Assembly: GCF_030269925.1 (NCBI RefSeq)
Contig: NC_085135.1
Location: 9,672,753-9,736,752 of the forward strand
Length of the DNA: 64,000 nucleotides
Origin: Bombyx mori
Lineage: Eukaryota > Arthropoda > Insecta > Lepidoptera > Bombycidae
Direction of reading: 5' to 3'
Shown here: positions 10,362 through 20,200 of the stretch, piece after piece
How the letters are laid out: each line of letters begins with the position of its first letter
Numbering within the stretch: the first letter of the stretch is position 1
The notes under the pieces: model-generated
What the model was told of the DNA's origin: nothing
Database searches by the model: none
The model's input: only the letters and a program-made list of their open reading frames with translations
Translations under genes and position numbers: made by a program

Positions 10362-11966
10362 TTAAGATTGAGATACTGTTTTTTGTTTCCGTTTTGTTGT
10401 CTTTTTTACTGCTTTTTTCGCTGGTACTTCTATAGCTTGCTGTTTTTCTAAAAAAGTTTTTGTAATTACTTCTGCACCTTTCGCGATCCTTTTTAACTTA
10501 ACAGCTATATTGTTTTTAGTGTTCTGAGGATGTTGGGAAACTTTTTCTAGAAGTAATTCTTCGAAAGTGGCAAGTGGTTGCGGCAGGCTGTCTCTATGTT
10601 TTAAAGTGTTCGGTGAGTCCAAAATTTCAGTGTAAATAATGTTATTGTTTGGTATAGAAGTAGAGCTGTCATACCATATGATCTTATTTATTTTATCAAC
10701 ACATATCTGTTTTAAAGATTTCACTTGTAAAGTCACTGAAACCATGTGTTTTTGCCATCTCGCATAAGCTGCTGGATCATATTTGTGCTTTGGTATAACC
10801 GCAGGATTAAAAGGGTAAATACCACCTTTTTTAAAGCCATTTCGGATTACTTGTGGTTTGGTTTCCTGCCACGCTTCAGCAAACATTTTAGCAAAACTTT
10901 GTTTTCTTAATTTGATTCCAACGTTTTGTCGTTGCCATTTTACAAGGTTTTTATCCCAAATTGTTTTAAAAGATTTGAACACAGCCAAGTCTAGCGGTTG
11001 CAATAAATGTGATGTATGTGCAGGAAGCTTTAATATGGTGATGTTGTTTTCCACTGCTAAAGCTACCACTTTGTCATCGACATGACTGACATGTCCATCA
11101 TACAGCAATAATACGGGCCTGGCTTTACCCAAATTAGGTATAATTACTTTTAACATGTAATCATAAAAAATATTTGTTTCCATCCGGCCTCGTTTGCTGG
11201 CTGCATACGCAAGATCGAAATCGTATTTTTCAGGATTCTCTAACATCCATTGTTCGTACATGTGTTTGCCCTTAAATACGATCAGGGGGTCCAATTTTTG
11301 TCCCGCTTCATTTACAGTAGTCAACACTGTAATATTTTCTTTAGCGCTTCCACATGTTGTTCGTGTACAAGGCTCCCCTGTGGCACCTACAACTTTCGTT
11401 TTTGTGGGATCGAGACAAACAGATGTTTCATCGAGATTCCAAATTCGCTTGGGATCTGAAAGATTTAATTCGTGGAGTGTCTTTTCGAGAAGAGTAAAAT
11501 ACTCATTAATGATAAATGGATCAGTCATTTTTTTTCTTAGGTATTCAACAGGTTGCGGCTTTTTTATTGACAAATTGTGGCGCTGTCGAAAAGATATAAA
11601 CCAGTCTGATCCCGGTCTGTCATTCTTAAAGGGGGTTTGTATTTTATTTCTTTTTATAAAATCCTGTGTTACATCAAGTACCTCTTCTCTTGATAAACCC
11701 CACCCCCACTTTTCCAGTGTTCGTAGGCAGTTTGCCAGCTTAGCTTCTAAAGCCACTGGGGTAGCTGTCGGCCTACCAAGGGTGTTACTTACTATTGCTG
11801 TTTTCTTTAGGATTCTATCACTAAGTGTGGATGTAGGTATGCCGTACATTTTTGAAGCGGCTGCATAGGTGAGCTCCTTATTATTTATTCTTTGCATGGC
11901 TAATTTCAGCGCTTCTTTTGTATAGGAAGTGGCCCGCGAGGAGGTTCGTGAGTATTTACGTGGCAT
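10362..11966 (-). CDS. Pogo-family transposase (HTH plus DDE superfamily endonuclease)
   Basis: An intact frame with ATG at 11972 or 11966; the second (MPRKYSRTSSRAT) is the likelier start. The N-terminus has a Psq-type helix-turn-helix (ALKLAMQRINNKELTYAAAS...YGIPTSTLSDRI), followed by a second DNA-binding, CENP-B-like part. The catalytic domain has the acidic residues in IWNLDETSVCL, LLLYDGHVSHV and LLQPLDLAVFKSF, the DDD pattern of jerky/tigger/pogo proteins. Length (534-536 aa) is normal for the family. The C-terminus is Lys-rich (KKAVKKTTKRKQK). It would bind the element ends and cut and paste the element at TA. The gene is between matched TIRs and looks functional, though two LINE fragments now sit in the element. 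Confidence 0.88.
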   Translation of the reverse strand: MPRKYSRTSSRATSYTKEALKLAMQRINNKELTYAAASKMYGIPTSTLSDRILKKTAIVSNTLGRPTATPVALEAKLANCLRTLEKWGWGLSREEVLDVTQDFIKRNKIQTPFKNDRPGSDWFISFRQRHNLSIKKPQPVEYLRKKMTDPFIINEYFTLLEKTLHELNLSDPKRIWNLDETSVCLDPTKTKVVGATGEPCTRTTCGSAKENITVLTTVNEAGQKLDPLIVFKGKHMYEQWMLENPEKYDFDLAYAASKRGRMETNIFYDYMLKVIIPNLGKARPVLLLYDGHVSHVDDKVVALAVENNITILKLPAHTSHLLQPLDLAVFKSFKTIWDKNLVKWQRQNVGIKLRKQSFAKMFAEAWQETKPQVIRNGFKKGGIYPFNPAVIPKHKYDPAAYARWQKHMVSVTLQVKSLKQICVDKINKIIWYDSSTSIPNNNIIYTEILDSPNTLKHRDSLPQPLATFEELLLEKVSQHPQNTKNNIAVKLKRIAKGAEVITKTFLEKQQAIEVPAKKAVKKTTKRKQKTVSQS

Positions 11967-12616
11967 CTGCAAGTGAATTGTTTATGTAAGTAATATGATA
12001 CCCCGAAGAAAACAAACGCAAACCCTAAAATCTGAGTAAAAGAGGTGTAATATGTGTGATACTATTAGTAAAAGTATTGGCGAAACCCTCAAATGGTATA
12101 TAAAAGCGTTTTCTGTTGAATTAGGCAAATTATAGTAAATTGGGTACGGAAAATTTTATTGAGCTTTTTTATACGGCGTATTTGTAACAGTAAGATATCG
12201 CAGTAACATCCAAGAATACGCGAGATAATTGTAAGTATATCTATTGAACAGTCATATAAGCGGGGAGACAAGAAAAAACTTTACAAAACCATTTTACTTT
12301 AAATTTAACTGTAACCAGTGTTTTAAAAATATTGGAGGAACTGACAAACGTTTTTTTGGTGTTTTGAATATAATTATATCTTGTTAAAGTAATTATTAGT
12401 TTATTCAACAAAAAACAATTCAGAATCACAAGAATATTCTGTTTCTTTACATTCGACGACGAAACAGTGACAGATAAAGAAGACGACGCAAGAACATCCA
12501 ATTATACAGCACACAAGGTATGATAGTCCAATCGCAAAAAGTTTAATATTTATGATAACAATTCAAAATTAAACGGTTTGCAATAGATACGTTATAAACA
12601 ATCATAACGAAAGTAA

Positions 12617-13905
12617 TTTTTTTTTATTGCCCTTGTATGCAGACGAGCATACGGCCCACCGATTGTGAGTGGTTAGCGTCGCCCATGGACTTCAGCAATG
12701 CCAGGGGCAGAGCCAAGCCGCTGCCTACCGCTTAATACTCTCCACAAGCCTCGTTTGAAGAAGGACATGTCATATCGTTCGGAAAACACCGTGGAGGGGA
12801 GCTCATTCCATAGCCGGATGGTGCGTGGCAAAAAAGACCTCTGGAAACGCACTGTGGATGACCGCAGACTCGCTCCAGGTAGTATGGATGAACTCTACTC
12901 CGGTGACGGGCGGTGCGATGGTAAAAACGAGATCCCGATATCATCTCGAACATTTTTTCAGAGCACTCCCCATGGAACATCAGTACAAAATACAAAGGGA
13001 ACCAAAGTCCCTCCGCAGACTCATAGGTTCCAAACAATCCGTGAGAGTGGGATTACCGACAATCCGAACGGCCCTCCTCTGTATGGAGTCAAATGGAAGA
13101 AGCTGGTAATTGGGAGCCCCGGCCTAGAGATGGGAGCAGTACTCCACGCGATGCCGGACTTGTGCTTTATAAAGCAAAAGTCTTTGTCCAGGCGTGAAGT
13201 ACCGCTTCACTCTGTTGAGGACTCCCAGCATTTTGGACGCCAACTTGGCTTTGCCTTCCAAATGACTCCGAAACTGGACGTCGCTCGAAATGTCGACCCC
13301 AAGTATCCCGATACTCTTGGAAGGCTGCAGGGATACTCCTTAGAATTGCGGCGCCATGACAAAGGGGTCCTTCTTGGCAGTGAACGCGCAAACTTGTCTC
13401 TTTAACGGGTTGAATTGAACCAAGTTGACAAGTCTCTCTTGCACCACGTTCCGATAGAGACTCTGATGGCTGATATATCGCGCATCCCCCGTGCTGTCAT
13501 CCGCATAGCAATGCATGCCATCAATAGACAGCATGTCATTGATATACAAGATGAAAAGTGTGGGGGAGAGCACCGAACCTTGTGGAACGCCAGCGTTAAT
13601 GGAAATGGTATCGGAACAGCAACCGTCTACAACGACAGTGATGCTCCGCCCATCTTAAAAGCTAGCGATCCACTTGCAGAGTCCTTCAGGGATAACGTAA
13701 GATGGTAACTTCGACAGAAGTGCCCTATGCCAGACCCTGTCGAAGGCCTTTGCGATATCAAGGCTTACAGCGAGAGCCTCGCCCTTGCTCTCCAAGGCTT
13801 CAGCCCACCTGTGTGTAAGGTATACAAGAAGATCGCCAGCTGAGCGACCATGACGGAAACCGTACTGTCGGTCACTGATCAGCTGGCGATCCTCAAGATA
13901 CTTCA
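12617..13905 (-). mobile_element. Jockey-like LINE 3' fragment with decayed RT, inside pogo element
   Basis: Starts with a T9 run (12617-12625) and the 3' end ATTGCCCTTGTATGCAGACG, the same 3' end as the LINEs at 20201-22346 and 61325-64000. Pieces of RT are readable on the minus strand, including RQYGFRHGRSAGDLLVYLTH and LDIAKAFDRVWHRALLSK, followed by the YADDS region, in several frames. 5'-truncated at about 13905 within the RT fingers. Beyond it the pogo sequence resumes. Confidence 0.8.
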
Positions 13906-14666
13906 ATCGAAGATTGGACCTCCAGATTAGACTACGTCCGAGACAGCCGTGGCGGTCATATGCCAGAAGTCATATGTAAATTATAATGCCAAAAGATTAT
14001 CTTTCAAATAAAGTAAATTTCATGACAATTTAAAAATTCATCTTTGTTTTATTCCATTTTAAAGTTCTATACCTCTATAAAAACACCCTTTATATACAAC
14101 TATATTTAATACGGTGACATATAGGTACATTTGTCTTCTTTCTCCTGAAGTACCTATTTTACTGCAATAATATATCTTACATAAACTCCATATTAAAGCA
14201 AATACGAAAACAATTAAGTATAATAAAATAAAAATTATGTAATAAAACTTTGACAATCACTACCGATTTCGAAACGGGTTAAGACCGGATACTTTTGTCC
14301 GTACTTCACTCGGGAAGGGAAACACCGGATTTCAGCCTACAGAGACAGTAGATATTTCTGCATTAGTTCTATCGGGCTATCACTGGTTAAAACTTAGTAT
14401 TTAGGCAAAAATATAACAAAAAGAGCCATATTTCTGCTAATATATGCAAATAAAAATGAAGGTGAAAGACCGGATAGACAATATTTTATAAAATTAACCT
14501 TGTTTTCTCTAAGTACGCGTAGTACACGTCCGACTTGTTGGAGCCATTGGCGGCCACTGCGGACGGGGTGGAACATAACGGCGTGACACGCAATGTGGCG
14601 AGCATTAAAAATTATGGTCGAATAAATTGAAAATTTGATTTCTACGTACTTACCCCAGCGCCGAAC
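13906..14666. other. Noncoding right part of pogo-like element
   Basis: AT-rich DNA upstream of the transposase gene. It holds several ACCGGAT motifs (near 14285, 14322 and 14470), also found at the left end (9235), and the subterminal CCGAACTTACCCC at 14661-14673. No gene seen. Confidence 0.5.
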
Positions 14667-14682
14667 TTACCCCAACGCACCT
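14667..14682 (-). repeat. Right terminal inverted repeat of pogo-like element
   Basis: Exact reverse complement of 9217-9232, followed by TA. Confidence 0.85.
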
Positions 14683-14939
14683 TAGCTATCTATCTCTGTC
14701 TTTCCTGTATGAAATTTTGGTATGTCGAAATCTTGGATAAATCCAGCAAAGCTAAATAAAGTATTTACCTAAAAAATATGTTATGCTTAAAGACACATGT
14801 TTATGTTATTCGAAAATATTAACCAATTTTTCAATCGAAGATTAAAACAACATTAATACTGAGAATGAATATTTATTTATAAAATACACAATATATATGT
14901 TTTGACCACAAATTTTGCACGATAATTTCAATTAATATT

Positions 14940-15216
14940 ATAGCAACCCTAACGCCTGCCGCGTCTGATCGCGCGCCGCGACCAATCAGGGGTTCTCGTT
15001 GTCGGCTCCCAGCGCGATTCAAAGAGTAGCGACCGAGGGGCTTTCCTTTTGGCAAGCCGCGCGTGCGCCTTTACTGGCGCCGACAGTTCACCCGCAACCA
15101 CCGAAGCATACACACGAGAATACGTCCGCACCTCGCTCGCTACCATTCCTTTTCGAACTTGTTTGTGGGACCCTCTGGAGTATTCATACCCAGTGCTCCA
15201 GCTGGTCAACACAAAA
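14940..15216 (+). repeat. 5' LTR (277 bp) of deleted gypsy element
   Basis: Matches 18115-18391 with very few differences (GGTCAACAC against GGACAACAC near the 3' end). Confidence 0.88.
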
Positions 15217-15217
15217 C

Positions 15218-15270
15218 TGGCGCCCAACGTGGTAAGGACAACACAAAACTGGCGCCTCAACGTGGTAAGG
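15218..15270 (+). promoter_or_regulatory. Primer-binding site, tandemly duplicated
   Basis: TGGCGCCCAACGTGG at 15218 is followed about 33 bases later by a second copy, TGGCGCCTCAACGTGG, with the same upstream CAACACAAAAC and downstream TAAGGA. Only the first abuts the LTR. Confidence 0.8.
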
Positions 15271-15327
15271 AAAATCTAGCGGTGAGTCGACGAATCGTAT
15301 CGGTTTTGCAAATAAAATTGTGAACTC

Positions 15328-16787
15328 ATGATCATGGTGAACACTCGAAGTGATAACCGTGCTAGCCGAAATCGCAGGGATGATGATGCAACGGACCCGT
15401 CGTCTGTCCGCGTCCCGCGATCGGTCTCCCCGAGCGCGTCCGCCGCCCAAGAAAATGGCGCCGGTGACGCCTCGCGCATAATCTACGAGTCCTTTCGAGA
15501 AGCATCTACGAGCGCGTCTCCCGCCTGCGAAATCGGCGCTGCTGACGCCTCGCGCTCCAATCACCACAACCGATCCGGCGACAGCCACGTGGCCCCCGCC
15601 GAAGCCACCTTCTCCAGCGAGCACGTGTCAACAATAGTAGAGGCACTACAGCGGAGCCAAACAGAGGTTTTGAAATCATTATTTGAAACGATACGGCACA
15701 ACACATCAACACCAGTGCCCGCATCACATGCACACGCGAACTTCGCCCGATGTACCGCGCGCTTTAGTGGGACAGCAGGTGAGTCGCTTGATGCCTTCCT
15801 GGATGCGGCTGAGGCGTATCGCGACTGCTCCGATATCTCGGATGAGAATGCCGTCCGGGGATTGTCCATGATGTTGTGCGGCGACGCTGCCGTCTGGTGG
15901 CTGGGTGTGAAGTCCTCCATATCTTCGTGGTGCGATGCCGTATCAGCCCTACGAGACGCTTTCAGTGACCTCCACACCGTATATACGCTCAACTATTCAA
16001 ACGAGGTCAACAAAACGATGAAAGAACGGACCGTTTCATCGCTGCGACGCGCGCTCTTCTCGCGAAGCTACCTGCCGGCGACCTAAGCGAGAAAGTCCAG
16101 CTGGACATGATCTACGGACTCCTCAGCCGCCGCGTACGGGAGAGACTTCGCCGCGACGAAGTAAGTTCATTCGACGTGCTCCTGCAAAGAGCGCCCCAAA
16201 TTGAAGACGCGACGGACGAACTTCGCTACGAGCACGATGCCTCAAGACCGACGGGAGAATTTGCAAGAAAACCATACGAGTCGACGACCGGCACCGGACG
16301 CACCCGCCCTCCGCCAGCAACCGCAGCGCGCACGGCCGCGTGCGCTCCGAGCGGCGCCGCCCCCGGCCACGAGCCCGCGACGCAGCCGCCGCTTGTTCCC
16401 GGAACGCCGCGTGTATTTGACTCCGTCGAAAGGAAGCGACGACCGAAATGTTCGTATTGCCATTTCTTCGGTCACGAGAAGAACCAGTGTAGTAAGTTAG
16501 ATTCAAAACAAGGTGATCAATCTCATACTAACATATTTAAAAATAAAACTCACTCAAAATCTAGTGAAAGTGAAATTAAAAGTGATCAGTCATTTTATTG
16601 TGTCGATTCAAAAGTGTGTTTTAAATTTGAAAACGACAAATCAGTAAAAGACCGTATTCATAGTTCTAATTTAGTGCATGAAACTTGTATACCTATTTTG
16701 CCAAATAGTGATGCATGCACTGATACCTACACACAGTATAAACAGCGGCGAATTCCACAAAATTATAATTTTGCTGCCCATAATTAA
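15328..16787 (+). pseudogene. Gag of deleted gypsy element, frameshifted
   Basis: ATG 15328 (MIMVNTRSDNRASRN) opens an Arg/Ser/Ala-rich N-terminus followed by a capsid-type region (FSGTAGESLDAFLDAAEAYR, GDAAVWWLGVKSS). The frame breaks near 16050-16086 and continues in another frame with LDMIYGLLSRRVRERLR. The nucleocapsid has a zinc knuckle CSYCHFFGHEKNQC near 16448. After that the composition turns AT-rich and the frame runs to 16787. Gag forms the particle that packages the element RNA. The frameshift disables this copy. Confidence 0.75.
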
Positions 16788-17009
16788 AATCGTTCGCGGT
16801 TTAAGGTTATTGATAACAGTGATAATGCCGATCGACCTCGTATTGATCGCCCAGGTTCTTCTCGAGAAAAGAACCACAATATCACTGCATGCAACACGAA
16901 ATGCATAACATGTAATCGATCGAGTAACGATAGCCAAAATAATGATAGTCCGAGCGAAAACATTACTCATGTTAACCCTTCAGCCGCCACAACTGAAAAT
17001 GTTAACTCT

Positions 17010-18110
17010 TTGGTTGCCGAACCTAAAAAAGAGAATTTTTATTTCAACAAAAATAATAATTTGGATATGTTTTCTAGCGTCGACGGATATCTTTGCCGCA
17101 ATGCCAATGCAAACGGGCAATGTCAAACATTGACCTGCGCGGTCGCAGAGGATTCAAATTTTGTTCATCAAAGATGTCCGGGCGACAGTAAGATTTGTAT
17201 ATCATTATTTGAAAATTATTGTGATAAAAACGGGATAAACCCGAATTTTCCGAAATATGGGAATAAGCGTGATGTAATGGGATTTGATTGTTTTTATGGT
17301 TGCGGCGGAGATGACGATCTTGCGGGACTTCCTATTGGTCGTGACGTACGGCCGATTTTTAACATAAATATACTGGGTTTTGACGGCACCGCTTTAATAG
17401 ACACAGCTGCAAAGCACTGCATCGCGGGTCATACGCTATACGCTCTCCTCCAGCAGAACAACCACCCTCTCCGCGTTTCCTCTCAACGAGTCAGACTTGC
17501 CGACGGTGTGGTGCGCATTATGGACGTTTTTACCACCACACTCGATGTACGCCTAGAGACGAAAATTATTTCACTCCATTCCTCATATTTCCTGAATCCA
17601 CCAATAATGAAACGTTATTAGGAATAGATTTTATTACCGCAGCTGGAGTAGTAATCGACTTCAAAGAAGAGGTTTGGTTCTTCAGTGATGATGCGATGGT
17701 AAAGTATAATATGTGTTTCGAACCTAAGTCGCGCAAAGTTTCCTGCGCCGCTACAGACACCCTTAGGGATGACGAAGGTACTCACCTTACGCCAGCTGAG
17801 CGGCAAGCGCTCGCTGACGTACTGGACAGGCACGCACACATCTTCAGAGCAGGGGGAGGTCCAACACCGTTTGCTGAGCATCGCATCGAAACAGGTGAGC
17901 ATGCACCAATTTCAGTACCTCCTTACTGTTTGAATCCTTCGAAGAAACCGCCTGATATTATATTAGGAAAATACCATACCCAAGACCTTGCCTGTTGCCA
18001 CGGTAACAAATACCCAAACCTGTGATTCCTAAGAGGAAACGTGAACGCCCAGCTAAGGCTGATAGTGTCCTAGTCCAGGAGCGAGGGCGTTCTCCAGGAC
18101 TAGAGGGGGA
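17010..18110 (+). pseudogene. Protease and Pol termini of deleted gypsy element
   Basis: The frame to 17621 contains a retroviral-type protease with ALIDTAAKHCIAG (active-site DTA) and downstream LLGID (GxD flap-end motif) in the next frame. The start of the RT linker follows (HRIETGEHAPISVPPY...LNPSKK, about 17880-17950). At about 17955-18020 the reading jumps to a basic C-terminal tail (PKRKRERPAKADSV) just before the LTR. About 2.5-3 kb of RT, RNase H and integrase are missing, so the copy could move only with proteins from an intact relative. Confidence 0.75.
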
Positions 18111-18114
18111 GTAT

Positions 18115-18391
18115 ATAGCAACCCTAACGCCTGCCGCGTCTGATCGCGCGCCGCGACCAATCAGGGGTTCTCGTTGTCGGCTCCCAGCGCGATTCAAAGA
18201 GTAGCGACCGAGGGGCTTTCCTTTTGGCAAGCCGCGCGTGCGCCTTTACTGGCGCCGACAGTTCACCCGCAACCACCGAAGCATACACACGAGAATACGT
18301 CCGCACCTCGCTCGCTACCATTCCTTTTCGAACTTGTTTGTGGGACCCTCTGGAGTATTCATACCCAGTGCTCCAGCTGGACAACACAAAA
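18115..18391 (+). repeat. 3' LTR (277 bp) of deleted gypsy element
   Basis: Direct repeat of 14940-15216, followed by the target duplication ATATT. Confidence 0.88.
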
Positions 18392-18769
18392 ATATTCATT
18401 AATTTTAATTTAAATAAATATTAATTAATCTTCTTCTATAACTCACAGTCAACTGTTGATCCTTCTGTTGCTGGTGCATTTGACTCATCACTGTCAAATT
18501 TGTCCTCAGGAACAAGTTTTCTTTTTGCTGGTTCTGATTGTTTACTTGTACTTGCTTCAGATATATTAAGGGGTGATGTGGCAATACACACTTGCCTTGC
18601 CTTTGTGTTCCTGTGCTGGAGCTACTTGGATAGCTTTGTCATTACTACACCTATTTTCAAGTGGCTGGACATCTGGAAATATGAAATAATGTTAGCAATT
18701 TCTAGGTACCCAACAAACTTATAGTTTGTAAATATATAGGATTATATGTGTACTGTAGTAGTAGTAGTA

Positions 18770-19010
18770 GTATGTAACTTCCTAGTCACCATCATCAGCC
18801 CATATAATATATCCCCTTACTGGACACTGGCCTCCACTACCATTGAGAGGGTTTTAGGCCTTAGTCCACCACGCTGGCCTAGTGCTGGTTGGTGGATTAC
18901 ACACCTAAGAAAATCCTAAGAACATTTAGGTGTGCAGGTTTCATCACAATGTTTTCCTTCACTGTTAAAGTAAGTAAGTGATATTACACTGTGATAAATT
19001 TTCATTATCA
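18770..19010. repeat. Interspersed repeat of a type common in Lepidoptera
   Basis: Contains TAGTCCACCACGCTGGC and TGCAGGTTTCATCACAATG, followed by TTTTCCTTCACTGTTAAAG. I recognise this as a widely dispersed lepidopteran repeat, probably the 3' region of an RTE-type LINE or a SINE. It lies in the intron of the THAP-like gene. Confidence 0.55.
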
Positions 19011-19156
19011 CAAACTTCATAGTACCTTATGTAATAGGAACTAAAGTCCACTTGCCCATTTTAGCTGCTTCCACTAACTAACAAACTATTATTCTTTTTT
19101 CTGATTATTTGATTATGAGATCTGTGAGTGTTACTAATTATTGACAGTTACACTTC

Positions 19157-19415
19157 ACTGGTGGTAGGACCTATTGGGAGTCCGCACGGGTAGGTACCAC
19201 CACCCCGCCTATTTCCGCCGTGAAGCAGTAATGCGTTTCGGTTCGAAGGGTGGGGTAGCCGTTGTAACTATACTGAGACCTTAGAACTTATAAGTATCTC
19301 ATGGTGGGTGGCGCATTTACGTTGTAGATGTCTATGGGCTCCAGTAACCACTTAACACCAGGTGGGCTGTGAGCTCGTCCACCCATCTAAGCAATAAAAA
19401 AAATAAAAATAAAAA
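19157..19415 (+). mobile_element. BMC1-like LINE 3' end / SINE beside a splice donor
   Basis: Very similar to 6809-7044, ending GTGAGCTCGTCCACCCATC, AGCAATAAAAAAAATAAAAATAAAAA. Its A-rich tail ends within about six bases of the GTAGGT donor of the THAP-like gene, in the intron. Confidence 0.75.
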
Positions 19416-19667
19416 CCTACCTTGACTACAAGATGGCAAAGGTATAATAATATAACACATCTCATTTTTAGTCGTCTCTTCAATCTCCTTGACAATAATG
19501 AGTCTTTCCCGTTTCACATATGCAGGCCGAGGTTCACTTTGGGTGAATTTTCGTTTTCTATCTGCCCGACAATCGAATTTGGATGGTAAACAGTTTGGTT
19601 TCATTCAAATTTATTTGATGGAGCCCATTATCTTGTATTGCATATAATTCTCCATGTCGTTTTCCAG

Positions 19668-20200
19668 CTAAAACATGAAATAATTTTCCAACACTTTCAA
19701 TACATAACATATAAAAAATAATTAAAATGTTATTTTACTAATGTTATGAATATAATTTCGACTGTGTAAAAAAGTTATTATAATGTATACCTACATTATC
19801 TCTTGAAAGATAATTAATGAACATATTTACTTATTTGTTTATATTACCTATGTGAACTCCCTATCTTTGTTATACCTTCATAACGATAAGTAGGAGGATG
19901 GAAAAAATGTATTTGGTCTAACTTTACGCCAATGCACATTATTTCATTTAATTATTTTTTAATTTTTTTAATTAAACTGTATACCAATTAATTGCTCCTT
20001 CAGGATTTATATTTGTTTTTTTTTTCACGTACACATATTTTGCATACATTTATTCAAGTAATAAAAATAGTAAATTAAACAAAAAACGAGTAAATTCGAA
20101 AGAGAACAAACGTGTTTTATATAAGAAGAATCGAAAATGAATATTTACGAGTCATTAAGGACGAAAAAATATAAAAAATTGCAACTTGTAGGTACATACA
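19668..20200. other. AT-rich DNA, no gene seen
   Basis: About 530 bases of AT-rich sequence, probably intron or upstream DNA of the THAP-like gene. No domain or repeat recognised. Confidence 0.5.

Larger units (their letters stand above)
9217..14682 (-). mobile_element. Pogo-like (Tc1/mariner superfamily) DNA transposon with nested LINE fragments
   Basis: The ends AGGTGCGTTGGGGTAA (9217-9232) and its exact reverse complement (14667-14682) are flanked by TA on both sides (9215-9216 and 14683-14684), the hallmark of IS630/Tc1/mariner insertion. Inside is one open transposase gene on the minus strand. Two LINE fragments have landed inside it: 9591-10175 and 12617-13905. Subterminal copies of GGGGTAAGTTCGG occur at 9452-9464 and, reversed, at 14661-14673. 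Without the insertions the element would be about 3.6 kb. Confidence 0.85.
14940..18391 (+). mobile_element. Gypsy-type LTR element with internal deletion of most of pol
   Basis: 277-bp LTRs at 14940-15216 and 18115-18391 flanked by ATATT on both sides (14935-14939 and 18392-18396), a 5-bp target duplication. The primer site TGGCGCCCAACGTGG (15218) fits tRNA-Lys. Gag and protease are present with frameshifts. The reading then jumps from the start of RT straight to the end of Pol, so RT, RNase H and integrase are missing. The polypurine tract AGAGGGGGAGT precedes the 3' LTR. Confidence 0.88.
18566..19667 (-). pseudogene. Decayed THAP-like host gene, two exons with consensus splice sites
   Basis: Read leftwards, an acceptor TTTCATGTTTTAG ends at 19668 and opens an exon (19667-19421) reading LENDMENYMQYKIMGSIK, then TAA-ATT-TGA, then MKPNCLPSKFDCRADRKRKF. 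The KPNCLPSKF part resembles the AVPSxF end of THAP zinc-finger domains. The exon ends CAAG|GTAGGT. The next acceptor (TATTTCCAG, 18674-18673) leads to an exon whose phase fits the donor (VQPLENRCSNDKAIQVAPAQ) and stops at 18566. A shifted frame after this stop stays protein-like (SEASTSKQSEPAKRKLVPED) to about 18443, suggesting a frameshift. A DNA-binding function is inferred from the THAP resemblance. Two stops inside the domain argue for a pseudogene; a fresh intron boundary there cannot be excluded. Confidence 0.45.

Noticed and set aside
13340..13573. Separate RT gene on the minus strand
   Set aside because: It is one frame of the broken Jockey-like LINE at 12617-13905.
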